Assembly (NCBI GenBank): GCA_948567375.1
Contig: OX419755.1
Location: 58,415,945 to 58,479,944, forward strand
Length of the DNA stretch: 64,000 nucleotides
DNA from: Lunularia cruciata
Taxonomy: Eukaryota > Streptophyta > Marchantiopsida > Lunulariales > Lunulariaceae
Direction: 5' to 3'
Every line of letters begins with the position of its first letter. Positions within the stretch are counted from its first letter, which is position 1. The position numbers were made by a program, and so were the translations under genes. This document shows positions 34,380 to 46,974 of the stretch, piece by piece. Below the pieces are notes generated by a model. It saw only the letters and a list, made by a program, of their open reading frames with translations, searched no databases and had not been told where the DNA came from.

Positions 34380-37300
34380 CATTATTCTTGTGCTAGCCAT
34401 GGTTACACTTCCCCATGTGGGGCTGCCTAGAGTGGCTCAAGATACACCATGCCTTATGTGTCCTTGATACAACCTCACAAGGGGTAAAGACAAGTGTGAG
34501 AAGGATGCACAAGGACTATAATTAGACAACTTGGGATGCTCATATGAAGAAAGTGACCACATTGATAATGAGACACTCAAGATTATGCATGCTTCCTTTA
34601 TCCCTTTGCTGATTTTTTTTAGAGATACTGATCAAGTTGTGGAAGTGGTTAGCATCTCAAGCGGGTTGTATCTTGGAGTTATTTGAGACTAGTTTTCCAT
34701 GTCCACATTTATTCCATATGCTACCCCATACTCTCCATGATAAGGATAGATAGGCTTTTTGCCTACCATTTTATTTTTTGGTACGTGATATCTTGGATGA
34801 GTTAGCATGGTTAGCATGGTTCTTATTCCTCTTACTCCCTCGATGGTGCCTTTGTTATGCTAGAGGGGGATTCGTGGGCATAGAGAGGTGGCTGCTAGAT
34901 TTTGTCAATTCCAAGGAAACGATTGGACTGCCCTACAGAAAGAGTCATTTAGGGCTACACATTTTAGGAGACAAATTTTGCCACAAGATACCACAAAGTC
35001 CACTCAATTACTATGGTGTAGGACATTGGGTGAAGCAGGAGAGTTAGTAGAATAGCATGAGTGCTACACCTTTTGTCTATGGCTAGTCCCATTGAGGAGA
35101 TTATCTCTTCCCTATGCTCACTGCATCTTATGGCAAGACAAGGAGTACCATTAGAGGTCTTAGATTATCAACTTGAATAGCGTTTACGTCTTGGTAGATC
35201 ACTTCTTGCGTTGCTTCTTGTCTCTCCTTAGGAGGCTTGTTAGAGATGGTACATGAGCATCTTAGAGAATACTGTCAAGCAAATGATCCTTTTAGTGGAT
35301 TTACCAATTTATTTCAAGTTGGTATAGTATAGCAAGGGGAGTCAATTGCTAAGTCAATTAGTCAAGTGTTAGGAGCTAGTTGACTTCTTGTGATGAAGAA
35401 AGGTAGGGGGCATTAGACCAATTGCTATTAGAGAGATCTTTTTGTGCTTGGTTAGCCACACCATTGTTCTTCAACATTGATCTCACTTTCAAGAGCACTC
35501 CTTCCACATCAGTTTGGAGTAGCTACACCTAGAGGTTGCAAGGCAATTTCCTTAGGCATCAAGGTACTCTTAGATATCCATCCGGACTGTGTTGTCCTAC
35601 AAGTGGATGTTGAAAACACTTTTAATAGCATCTCTTGGGCATCCATCTTTAGAAAGATTAAGGAGGCCAATGGATCTTTGGCAAGTCTGATTCCTTTTGT
35701 GCAATTGTTCTATGGATCTCTTGCTTCCTTTTACTACAAGCATGGGTGGTCATAGGAAGCAGTCACCATCTTGGAGTCAGTTATCAATACATGATAGGGA
35801 GATCCTTTAGGGAGACCTTTGTTTTCCATGGCTCACTTAAGAGATCTCTTTTTTACTATTTGGCCATGCTAGGTTGTGCATTTTCCTCCTTAGCAAACAT
35901 ACACACATTATGAGCCCCGTATATTAGATTGTGCAGTCCTTTGATCACTAGACTACCGAGCTACATCTTGTAGGCTTGAGAATCAAGGAGTCAAACTGCA
36001 AAGCATGGTCCCCTTTAGGTATCCCTCCCCACCTTGAGCTTCCAAAGGAGTGTGTCACATCTATATATGGACTATGTATTCTTGGAGTGCAAGTAGGGTC
36101 TAAGGATTTTGTCACATGCTTCTTAGATGGTGCCCTTGTAGAGATATTCTCCATGTGGATGACCTTTCTCTACTAGGAGATCCATAGGTGGCATTTAGTA
36201 TACTCTCCTCTAGTAATGCCCGTTGACTGACTTACCTTCTTGCACAATTCCTCCTTCCTTGACTTTCCTATCACATTTGAGAGCTTTGATAAGAGGATTA
36301 TGGGAGTCTTTGGTGATATCATTGGACCAAGGACATTTGAGTGTGTGATAGAGGATTTAGCATGTAAAAAAACATCTCTATTGATCTCATGTGGAGGGGT
36401 AGGCCTATTATCTATAAAGGAGATTGCACCTATAGCATTTTTGGGTCATTGAGTTCTCTTGGCACCCCTACTTTCCTCCTATTGTGTAGTTGTTGATAGG
36501 CCAATTTTGGAGACATATGTGACCAAGGTGGAGGAGAGATCCTTTTCTCTCCATGTGTTATTGTGGTAGATGAGAGATGGTCTATCTCCATGGGCATGGG
36601 AAGACCTTCTATCCTTTGCTTCACTATCATCAAATTGGACCATAGGTTTGCGATCTTCCTTGATGGAGCAACATCATTAGCATATGCTACATTCTCTCTT
36701 AGTTGACTCATCCATTCCTCAGACCACTAGAGCATGACTTTTCTCTTGCTCTGATAAGAGTGCAAGCTCTTGGATCCTAGCTCGACCATTCATTAGAGCA
36801 TTCTGACTCACAATAGTCAATTTCTCTATAGTGATGAGATTCTACCTAGGTTTGGTCCATGAGCCAACTTGTTTCTCACTCATGATGAACCTCTGATGGC
36901 TGTTATGGTAGCATACCATGGACTAAGAAGGCAAGGAACCCCAACTCCATCATATTCCTCCAAGGCTAACACTCCAAGACTCAAGACATTGCTAACCACA
37001 GAACTCGATGAGAGAGAGATAGTTACAAATGAAAGGATGATGAGTAACTCCTCATCCCTAGTTTATATACTTGTGAAATAGTTACACACCAAAGTTATTA
37101 ATTACTAGAGTAACTCAAGTTACTAGGCTCAAATAAATTCAAAAAGCTAAAGGATCATGGAATATTCTCCTAAGCATGTGGTCTTATCTTGGCCCAACCA
37201 CTAAGTCAAGGATTCCTTCACATGGACTTTCCTTGGACTATAGAAGAATCCCAAAAAAAAGGCTTGTGGGTCCAAGAGTTCTCAACTCTTTCCTCAAAGC

Positions 37301-38160
37301 CAAACACTTAGGAATAACACCAAGTTAATATACTAGAATCTAAATTAGTGACGGTCATCTTTTCTACTTCCTATAAAGTAGGATCTCCTCTATCTTAGCT
37401 ATGACTAACTTTAGCTTATCATGACTAATGTAGAATTATCCATTATCTCTATATAAATAATATCTTTAGATTACTTGTAATACCAAACTAAATATCACAA
37501 TAGCACATACATGCACAAACGGGTCCATCCGTCTGCATCTTCATTACTCACTTGTGAGTGTGGTTCTACATTAGATGCAACAGCTGTCCATATGACATGG
37601 TGTCCTTATGGAGGACAGAGGATAGCTACCCATGATGTCATCAAGGATATAGTGTTTGTTATGGTATGAGAGAATGGATACCTTGCTTGGATGGGGCATT
37701 CATATTCTTTGCAAACGACATGTGTCATAGCAAACTTATACTTGGTTCGAGATGATTAGGTGTCGATGGTGGATATTGTGGTTATAGACCCTACATGTGA
37801 TGCAATTTTGGAAGGAATGATTACTCATCCTCCTGAATGGACGGTGAGTAGAGCAGCAACACATAAGGTCACCTCTTTGTGCCTCTAGCCTTGGAGTTAT
37901 ATGGAACAATGGACACAACATTTGACACTTTTGTTGGTGAATGCACAAGAGCTTATCATATTAGATGCTAGGTGTACCACTCTCACTCTCATACTTTGTA
38001 GCATACTTTAGACAGCATGTGTCCATTGCTCTACAGAGAGCATTGGTTGGTGCAATACATAGGAGAGCAATCACTCTAGGTGATGCTTCTTTGGATGCTC
38101 CATTAGTTGTAGACCTTACAACTTGCATAGCTCAGATATTTTAAGTGCAGTAATGCAAAC
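34380..38160 (+). mobile_element. Non-LTR retrotransposon remnant with reverse transcriptase
   Basis: Scattered frames on the plus strand form a single decayed RT protein. The N-terminal part is near 34400-34740. The RT core is at 35477-35755 (QFGVATPRGCKAISLGIK, then LQVDVENTFNSISWASIF, the palm motif A region), then QGDPLGRPLFSMAHL near 35790-35840 (motif B). RT and thumb continue to about 36450 (GLCILGVQVGS near 36068). The C-terminal part near 37540-37900 has TCECGSTLDAT, then TWCPYGGQRIATHD and VVIDPTC, resembling a zinc-like CxC motif and a PD-(D/E)xK-like acidic block. No LTRs flank it. The motif A to B layout is that of LINE-like RTs. Boundaries are approximate and no poly(A) tail or target duplication was found. 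Confidence 0.7.
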
Positions 38161-38840
38161 TTCTCATATCGATACTATTGGGGCCTAGTCCCATTTTACC
38201 TCTTTTGTCTCTCCCTTGTTCGGCTTGATTGGGCCTTCCCATCCATCATGTGTTCTATGTGGTCGCCTTTTACCACTTAAATAAATGAAAGGACTTACAA
38301 GGACCATGTTTTTCCCTATCATGAATAGTAGTAGTATGCCATATGAATAGTCCTCCCGTCTAGCCAACCCCACTCACTAACCCGAAGTACGCCATTTACA
38401 TAAGGTACTGGGAATTTAGGACGATGTAGAACATCAAAGAAATCTCGTCGGCAAATGAAGAAGTACACCAGTCTTGTGGTACCAACTACAGTTATAATTA
38501 CATGATAACTGAGTGGTGTTCTTGGTTGGGGAAATATTTTTTTCCATGTAAACTTCAGCAGCATGTAAAATTTGGAATCCAATAACACAGCATGATTAGT
38601 ATTCATCCATGTTACGTAGCAGCAAATTTTCTGAAATTTATGTGATGTCAAACTCGTTTTGAATTCATGTTAGAAATATTACGGACTTGGTATTTCAACG
38701 GGATCGCCTTGACTTGAAGTTCTGGACTTCTCTTCTTGGTTGCGTTGGTGGATATTAAAGCATTAGCTGTGATATTAAAGCATGGAGAGTCCTTCCTTAA
38801 AGCACCCACGTGAATTAGCACAAAGGAGTAAGTATACATA
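38161..38840. other. Spacer at the edge of the transposon-rich half, no gene supported
   Basis: Open frames on the minus strand (38319-38651 and 38648-38839) show no domain I recognise. Sequence character changes here, with fewer repeats to the right. Confidence 0.4.
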
Positions 38841-39014
38841 GAATAGAGGATGGAATCCGGTTAAACATGAATCTTAGATACATCTTGATAATTTGGAGTA
38901 TGATGTGCACTCTTAATGAGCGGGGTGGAATAGAGGATGGAATCCGGTTAGACATGAACCTTAGATACATCTTGATAATTTGGAGTAGGATGTGCACTCT
39001 TAATGAGCGGGGTG
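38841..39014 (+). repeat. Tandem duplication of an 87-bp unit
   Basis: Two head-to-tail copies (38841-38927 and 38928-39014) differ at only about three positions. The unit length is a multiple of three, so overlapping frames on both strands stay open through both copies. I see no protein signature in either. Confidence 0.88.
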
Positions 39015-39768
39015 GAAGATCAGAAGTAGTGTACTGGTATGTCAAACCCCACTTAGATTCCTCTATTACCCGCTTTCTCAACGACTTTGACTTAAATTCG
39101 TACACGTAATATCCTTCCACTCTATCTCGTCGGTAGCGCTAACAGTTTGGTAGATTTGACATGTCACGATATTGCAATGACGTTTGATGACAATGCAATA
39201 ATTATTTTATCCTTCTGATACGTTATATGAAATAGCATTACATCTGCATCGAGCTCACCTTATACGGCATTAGAATAGATCATCTGTCAGCGAAGACACT
39301 GTCTGAAGTGAACATGAATTGATCAATAGAGTGGAATCTGTGTCACGACTGCCGCCAATCCGCGTATGGAAAGACGTCTATACCATATATGCGAATGCAT
39401 AGATGATAGTATCAGTATGTCGAAACCCCAAACCATATCGAAAGCACTTCTCTAGTCGTGCAGAAAATGGAGCAAGTATGAGGATTGAAACCGGAAAAAA
39501 AGGTCTTGATACGCATTTGTCCCGTCAAAAATGGAGACTACGGAAGATAGATTCATCGAGTCAACTCATGTCAACAAATGGTTCATATCTGATGCGTGCC
39601 TAAAGCAATATACTTCAGAAAAAGGACACAAAAGACATTGATGTGCTGTACAAAGATTGATAAAATTTCGAGAGCAGAACAAAGGGTTGACATTTTGCTC
39701 TGCAGCTCTGGATCGTAAACGCTAGTTTCATCCCAGCTTGATGCCTTAAGAAGTATTCACACATAACT

Positions 39769-42700
39769 CTAGTGTTGACCGTGAGGTACTTGCCGTTCAT
39801 ATGCCGATTGGTTCACCATGGCTACAGAGGTTGTGAGTGGTTCAGCGTTGTCTGCTCTGATGGAAGAGCTGGATGAATGACCAGGAGGACCTTGTACTCC
39901 ATGGTTACCTCCCATACCAAGCACAGGGAAAAGATCAGTAACAGATCGTTGCGGATGGTGGAGTCCTGCTCCAGCTGTTGATGCTCTTGTATTTCCATCT
40001 AAATTACCGCCTCCGTTATCTCTACTTATTCCAGTCAAACCGTCACTGGATCCATTACTATTACCACCTGGCGGCACAGGACCAGATACCATACCTTGAG
40101 GAAGAAAAAGTTGATGAAATTGTGGCCCAGGCCAAATAACATTCGATTGACCTCCAGCACCACCTGCTTGGCCTGATAAACCTCCAGGACCCATTCTGGC
40201 TAAGCCCTCTCCTCCGGCAGAGGCAAGCAGACCATGTGGTAAACCTGCGTGGTTGGTTGGTACCATCCCAGCTGCTGACATCCTGGCCAAGGCCTCTGCT
40301 CCGGCAGGAGCAAGAAGCCCATGTGGTAGCCCTTCTAGAGCTGCATTGTTTCCCGCAGACTTCTCCGTCATGTTAGAGTGATTCTCCCCTCCTGCTTGAG
40401 CCAATCCTTGGACCATACCTGGAGGCAACCCTCCACCAGGTGCAGCTACAAGCTGATGGGGAAATAACCCATAGGGCGCTGCGCCTCCATTATTCTGCAT
40501 GAAGGGCCAAAGTCCAGGTGGAAAACCTGGAAAAACCGGAGGTCTACCTGAGGCAGCGGCAGCTGCAGCAGCAAAAGAAAGCGTCGGGGCAGAGTTTGTT
40601 GAAGGGTTTGATCCATTATGATTTCCAGTTTCACCAACTTCCGCGTGTTCATGATCTCTGTCTCTCTCATTGTCTCCTCCTCTCTCGAACGAACCTTGTC
40701 GTTCTGATGTATCAGGTGGCCTTGATCCCATGAGCTGAAGCATCTTGAGCTGATTCATGTTTTCGGCCATACCTGGAAATACATTCAAATATTGGGGGTG
40801 AGCTTTTAAATTTGGCTGAGCTGCATTAGCAACCCCGTCTTCCCTATTCCTGTCATTTCCTCGGGTTGATGCTGTTGCTTCATCCGGTCTCATTCCAGGT
40901 GGACCAGGATAAAGCTGTAATGCTGGCCACATTCCAGGACTCAGTTCTTGAAGAAAGCGTGGATCGACGGGGAAAGGAAAGAAAGATGGCCCCCGAAATC
41001 CTGGCACATTGGCTGGAGGCATCATATTTAGTTTCTTCAAGCCTCCATAGTCAGGTTCAGGTCTCTCTCGGTCGCGGTCCTTTTCTCTCTCTCTCTCACT
41101 ACGGTCCCTATCCATCTCTTTAGACCCATCCTGACGGAACCTCTCGACGCTCTCAACACCATTACTTCCTCCAGTAACTTGATTCGGGACAGCAAATATA
41201 TGCATGCCACTTCTCCCATCAGAAGGAGGAGTAGATCCTCGGTAGGGAACAGCGGTTACACGATCGTTAGCAGCCGCAGTAGACACAGGAACTCTAACCA
41301 AAGGAGGTTGTGCAGGAGAGCTCGCTCCGGAACCGCCTACCGCACTGCTTGTATCTCCAGTCAGCCCCACACTGTTAATACTGACCGCTGAGTTATATGG
41401 AGTCGTCGTAATTGACGGATCTGATAGCCCAGACACACCAGCAGGTTGACGCTGACCATTAATGCCACGGATGTTGGAAGTATTGTTGGAGAAGGCCTTA
41501 TCTAGAGGTACAGCTGGAGTGTAATCAGCTGGCAAGAGGTCATCTTTGTTCTCCAGAAGCTCCTTATACACTTTGCGCAGTGTTACCTGAAAGATTGTGG
41601 ATGTTAAAGAAGAAAAGACAGGCAGAGGTATGTTATTATTAAACCTCTGGAGAATCGGTGGAACACAGCTCAGATAAATCACAGGCACACCTATGATCAA
41701 TTGTAATTTGTAATGGTATAGTCAACCCATTTCAAATTGCCCCCAAAATCCGTTTCCCCCCAACAACTAGCGACTCTTGACCTGATATGAGTGCTTTCCC
41801 ACACTTTGGTAGCCTGTCTCCTAAGCAGTAATAGCGATATGAGCAAAACATGAAAGTGCGATACAAAGGAAACATGACAGCATGATACATTGTCTACCGT
41901 TCTAAGTCTACATGATGGAGCATATAGATTTATAACGGTAAATGATGGAATCTCTATAATTACGTACAATTGAGCTGACTTTAACTGGCCGTGAACTTGG
42001 TGAACTCTTTGCTAGAAGTACCAACCTCTGTGAGACCGGTGGCTTTGCAAATTTCAGTCTGAGTTTTGCGCTTATCTTCAAGATGACAAGCCAAATAGAT
42101 GGCTGCAGCAGAAATGCTAATAGGATTCCTTCTTGTACAAAAGCTCTTGTCAATTACCACCTCTCCAATATGCGTTGCTAGTCTCTGCGGCAATTGTATT
42201 TTTAGTAGTCTCTTACTAAGAGTACGATTGAGAGGAGAAATAACAAAGCCAACGAAGCAATAAGGTAGTGAAGCAGACTAGAAAGTGCCTATACCTGTGT
42301 GGTCGGACTTAGCGACAGAAGACCACAGAAACGTGGCATGTGGACCGAGATGGAGTTGCTGTTGATGGGCAGACTCAACTTCAACGCCTCCGAAAGCACT
42401 TTCATATGCTTCCCTATTTCTTTCTGCGGAACACTTGAAGCCTGTGCTACTTCCTGCGTGATAGATTCAGCATTAGAATCCTGTCGACAATATGAATGAT
42501 TTGCAGTGCGAAGCTACAACTTAATCGTCTTGTCGAAATGAAGGTGCCAAAGTGAAGGTTTATAGACTATCGAGATACTTAGCACAAGTACCGACTTACC
42601 CAGGCTGTCATAATCCGAACATGAATCTGAGCCTCAACTGGACGTTTGGACATATTTGAGAAAGGGGAGCAGAAGCCGCTCGAAAAAGGGGGGATCAGAA

Positions 42701-44936
42701 CCACTAAGTATGTAACGGAGAAAGTGCAGATGAAATGCATGTGACGTGCATGCATGACAGCATGCAAATCGAAATGAATTGAATCCAAGCAAATGGAATG
42801 TAAGTGACTCTAACAATACGAACATAAGCGAAAGTAAGGACGTCATTGATACATCTCATAAGTAGAACCTGCAGAGAACTAGTATATATCTTGGAATAAG
42901 AACCAAGACACAACCGATTAAGCATCTGAAACTGAAAGCAGAGGACGACTATCAAAGAGAGACACATGGAGCAAGGAGGAAAAGATGGAGCTTTAGTTGA
43001 GGATGGGTTGAGTGGAGCGAGGCGTGAGACGCTTGTACACATTGTGTGATCGTATAGTCAAACCCTTCCAAATTGCTCTGAGATATGCTTCTTAACCATG
43101 CGGGCTGTTCTTGACGCGACTCGCAAGTTTTCGCATACGTTTGCACCTGACTTGTTAGAAATTATATCTACTTAATCAACATAATCATCGCCAAACGACG
43201 GAGAATAGCATCTGGATGTGAACGTGATAGGTTTAACATTCATGAGTTTTTTCTAGAAGCGGAAGGCGAGAAAGACCTGCAAGGTTCGAGGTTCCCCTGC
43301 CTCCCGAAGGGCCTGAACAATCGCCGCCGTCGCAAGAGCTTCGATATTTCGGTTCCGGGAATAAGCTTGTGAGAGACATTCTCTAAAGAGCTGAACGGCA
43401 TGGTCAAAACTATCCCTTTCCAACCCAAGAACTGAGGACACTTCCAGAATCTGAAAGTAGCCCCTGAGAGTATCAAACATGTTATTGCTGGCACCGGATA
43501 CATTTCCTGGTCCTGCTCCACCACCATTATAAAGCGAATCTGAAAGTACCCTCTCCATTTCAGCTACCTGGCCACCAAAACTGGATGTTGTAGCTGCATA
43601 CAGAGGAGCGCGCTCCAGTGACCATGTAGAGAAAGCTGTAATAAATCCGATGCTCTCAAAGGGGTCATCTTCGATAGGTGGCGCTTTGTAGGCGTCATTC
43701 TCACTGAAATCTGGCGTTACAATGCACAAAGGTGCATCATGTGCTCGCTCAACATATATTTCTTCCACCTAAACATACCAAGTGAGCAGTAAGGGACCAT
43801 GTTAAAAGCCATACAAAAATTTGGAAAGTTAGAAACCGAAGAAGCCGAAGAAACGCTAGTTGAACGGGATTGCAAGCAAACCAAAATAGCTGCAAGGAAC
43901 TGGGCATCAAAACAGCAGAAAGGAAATGCAAATGAACCATAACCATAGCTGGGAGTTACCTGTCAGACGAGATCCAAGAAAGAAACTTAACTACTTAACA
44001 GGGGTATTCAAAGTAATAAGTACTCGGCAAAAGTTATCCCATCCTGTAAAGGTCAAGATCTACATAGGACTTCGCAAGGTACGTCGATGAAACTCCTCCC
44101 AGCAAGAAATCGATGCAGCTTTATAGAGGAGGCACCAAATTCAGACTATCAAAATTTGCCTACCAATTCTCCACTTCATGCTAACTTTATGCGGAAGCGC
44201 CTCTGTACTGAAGTTTTCCAATACCTTATTAACTGTTATTCAGCGTTTGCAAAGTCCTTCACTCCAGCATTGAGCAAAAACTAATGAGTTGCTGTTAGAT
44301 CCGCCAGCCTAAACATGGCGGCCTATTAAGCAGCTTGATCACATTCTTGCTGGGAACAAGTTTAGTAGAAGCAGCCCGTATCTACCCAAGATTAGCGTCT
44401 CTAGATGGGGCGGGATGGTTTTGCTCTTGTTAGTACCCTGCTAATCGATAACGACTTAGGACATTTTCCGTCGCAATGTGGGATAGTCCAAGAGTAATCT
44501 GCCTATGATCTTCCAGTATCAGTGGCTACCATCGAGACCTGAATAAGAGGCCGGGAATCTACATCGGATAGTCGAAAAATTCATTGATGTGGGACGTCGA
44601 ACATTGATATATATGTGAACAAGGAACTTGGCAGTTGTCTTCAGCATTCTCTTTATTTCTTTAAATGAGGAGTGCAAGAAAATGTAGAAGCCTGACGGAG
44701 ACGTTATCTCCCGTATCTGCATCTACTGCAGTTCCCAATAGACGCAGTTTTGAGTACATGACAGGATCTGGCTCCAGTGTTGAGTTTGTCACAGTGTGAC
44801 AAGTGCTTACCTCACTACGGTGCTCTTCAACAATTCGTCCACATGACCGGCATTCATTCAGGAAACGACCTTCTCCGACCGCAACGCATCGTCCTTCCGA
44901 CGCTCCACAATACGGACACCAGCCTTGAGAGATCAT
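39769..44936 (-). CDS. Plant-specific TFIIB-related protein (PBRP/BRP1-like) with long C-terminal extension
   Basis: Five coding exons on the minus strand: 44936-44811, 43768-43277, 42453-42295, 42184-42026 and 41586-39769. All have GT-AG borders and phase 0 joins, giving 917 residues. Residues 1-42 hold the TFIIB-type zinc ribbon (C7, C10, C29, C32). Residues 43-340 are the two cyclin folds, with FITAFSTWSLE, RNRNIEALATA, NSNSISVHMPRFC and CTRRNPISISAAAIYLAC. These blocks closely resemble Arabidopsis PBRP. Known family members act as general transcription factors tied to plastid-envelope localisation and, in algae, to rRNA gene transcription. From about residue 345 on, the protein is a Gly/Pro/Asn-rich tail with an Arg/Asp/Glu stretch and GLPHGLLA repeats. 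Arabidopsis PBRP has about 500 residues, so the tail is unusually long. The first exon is preceded by a good acceptor at 44953, implying an intron in the 5' UTR. The start Met precedes the zinc ribbon as in the family. Confidence 0.9.
41712..41850 (-). repeat. Intronic dispersed repeat, copy in PBRP intron 4
   Basis: Contains GTATAGTCAACCCATTTCAA, then CAAATTGC, a C-rich run, GACTCTTGAC and AGCGATATGAGC. It is similar to the segments at 43049-43140 and 45020-45150. Confidence 0.6.
43049..43140 (-). repeat. Intronic dispersed repeat, copy in PBRP intron 2
   Basis: Contains CGTATAGTCAAACCCTTCCA and AAATTGCTC, then TTCTTGACGCGACTCGCAAG. It is a shorter or diverged copy of the repeat in intron 4. 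Confidence 0.5.
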
Positions 44937-45019
44937 CTCGATGTCAAGGCAGCTAAAAACAGAAGGACGATTAAGAATCAGGGTTGTAAACTCCCTTGCT
45001 TTCTTCGAGTATAATAACA

Positions 45020-45150
45020 ATATGGTCAGGTTGAGCAATCTCAGATTGCTCGAAAAGTCGGGTTCCCACCCACAATGACTAACTCTTGATTTGAAGTTTT
45101 CCCTTACACCTTGTCTCGTTATAATGGTAGCGATAAGAGCGGAACACGAC
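45020..45150 (-). repeat. Intronic dispersed repeat, copy in the PBRP 5' UTR intron or promoter
   Basis: Contains CAGATTGCTCGAAAAGTCGG, then TAACTCTTGATTTGAAG, CCTTGTCTCGTTATAATGG and AGCGATAAGAGC, parallel to the order in the intron 4 copy. It lies upstream of the first coding exon. Confidence 0.55.
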
Positions 45151-46974
45151 AATTTGACACAACTCTAAATATGACTCAGAGTTCCTAAATCGTTCTATCA
45201 GGAAGTGTCAACTGAGCACTTCTACACATGTTCTGGAGAAGTTTAGAAGTGATGAAAGTAATCTCGCGAGCTAAATCCTAGGAAGAACTAGATTGCAAAC
45301 CACCTGGATTTTAACAATCCATCACCGCAAGAAAGCACTAAAACCCTCCCCACCACATTGAGTTGAATAGCACGCAACGAAGTCCTCCACTTGGCAACCT
45401 CACCAGATGAATTTGAGAACCTGGACACTTCTCACCTCTTGGTTGCCAGCTCCAAGATGAGCAATGACTACTTTATAGTGACACAGGAAATGACACAATA
45501 CGAAGGGTGCAAGTGGAAATGCAAGAAAACAACCTTTCTCACATTAGTGACGAAATTCGGCTTGCATAGTATCAATCAGCCTCCTGGCTTTTTCAGAAAA
45601 TTCTTCAAGTACGACCGCTTATGCTTCCCAATTCAACACCCAAGACATGAGCTTGACACTCCTCCGAAGCGTACCAATCAAGCAAAGAACCGACCAAACA
45701 CCCTGAAGCTGGCACCCCTTTCCTTGTCGACAGAAACAAGAAGATCCTGTCTACGTGTCAGCTGTGTCATCCCCAGAAGCAATTGTCTCCGCCTTCTTCT
45801 ACCCTAACGTGTTTCCCTCTCACAGTCATATCCACAATAGAACCTGACTGATTGTCTTCCACACCGCAATCTTCACATGAGAGCCACTATGTACCGAAAA
45901 AGGAGCCTAAACCGCCTTAAATGCCGGGAATAGCACTACATCAAAGCACCTGCTACTGAAATATCAAAATCCAAGTAACGTTCCTCCTCCACAATAAAAT
46001 CTCGAATAATAAAACCTGCTGCTAGAACAGCCAAACCCGTTGGGCTTTTTCTCCCCTAGCCTTCCTCTCCAAGCATCAACATGCCGCCCTCACTCCTTTC
46101 CTCTGCTTCAAAACCGTACTAACTTTCTCGTAATCACAACGCTCCGGTGTCATAACCATCGAGCTCGCAAAATCAAGCAGGTTGTCATTTAGCCAAAATA
46201 CGGACGTCAGTAGCACTCTTGATTGTTTGTGCCACCCCTTCAAGAGAAGAGAATAGAAGCTCGTCGGTTCTTCGGCTTCTTCCGCACTATTTCACCATTA
46301 CATCTTTTCGGCTGCGTTAGCTACGGTACTCCTTCCTGTGCTCAGCTCTCCATAGCCATCTCCCTTCTTGCTCTCCTTTCCAGCATTCCTTCCGGTCCTC
46401 CTCGTTGGCTGCTGACGCGGCAATGCCACAAGATGATGACTTGGTAATTGCTCTGCTGCCGTGGCTCTCGGATCATTATGTCCTGAAGGTTTGACTATAT
46501 ATAGAGAACAACTGTAGCTGCGGTTTCTTTCCCACCGGGATCTAAGTTACCTTTGGATAATGACTGCAAATCACGGGTGACCAGGAAATGAACTCGGTAA
46601 ACCTGTTGTTACTTTTGTCGTTAAAAAAGAAGAATAAACACTACAAATGGTGTTAAAAGGTGACAGCGCGGAACACAAACCCATCAATCCCGTACAAGAG
46701 ATGTAGAATAGGTATTGATATGGCATCCGTATTGATATGAAAAATGTACCCTCTCATAACTAAGAAATCCGAGTGAGTTATGCAAAGTGGTATGTCCATC
46801 AACTATTGGAACATCCCAAAAAGCATCACCTGATGTGACGGCTCTCCCTTGCATATATAGAGAGCCAATGTTCTTTATAGAAGTAGAAAGTATGTAATAA
46901 AATATGAATGTAGTATCTCTAAAGTTCAATACGATAAGTTCTCGTGCAAACTTTGACAAATGGGTGGAAGGCCG

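Noticed and set aside
38815..39120. 101-codon minus-strand frame with a repeated 29-residue block
   Set aside because: The repeat is the 87-bp tandem duplication. There is no signature, and the opposite strand is equally open.
40446..41391. Several open frames of 60-85 codons on both strands inside PBRP exon 5
   Set aside because: They are shadows of the long PBRP frame and lack any domain.
45391..45807. 138-codon plus-strand frame upstream of PBRP
   Set aside because: No recognisable domain or splice support. It probably overlaps the PBRP promoter or 5' UTR on the other strand.
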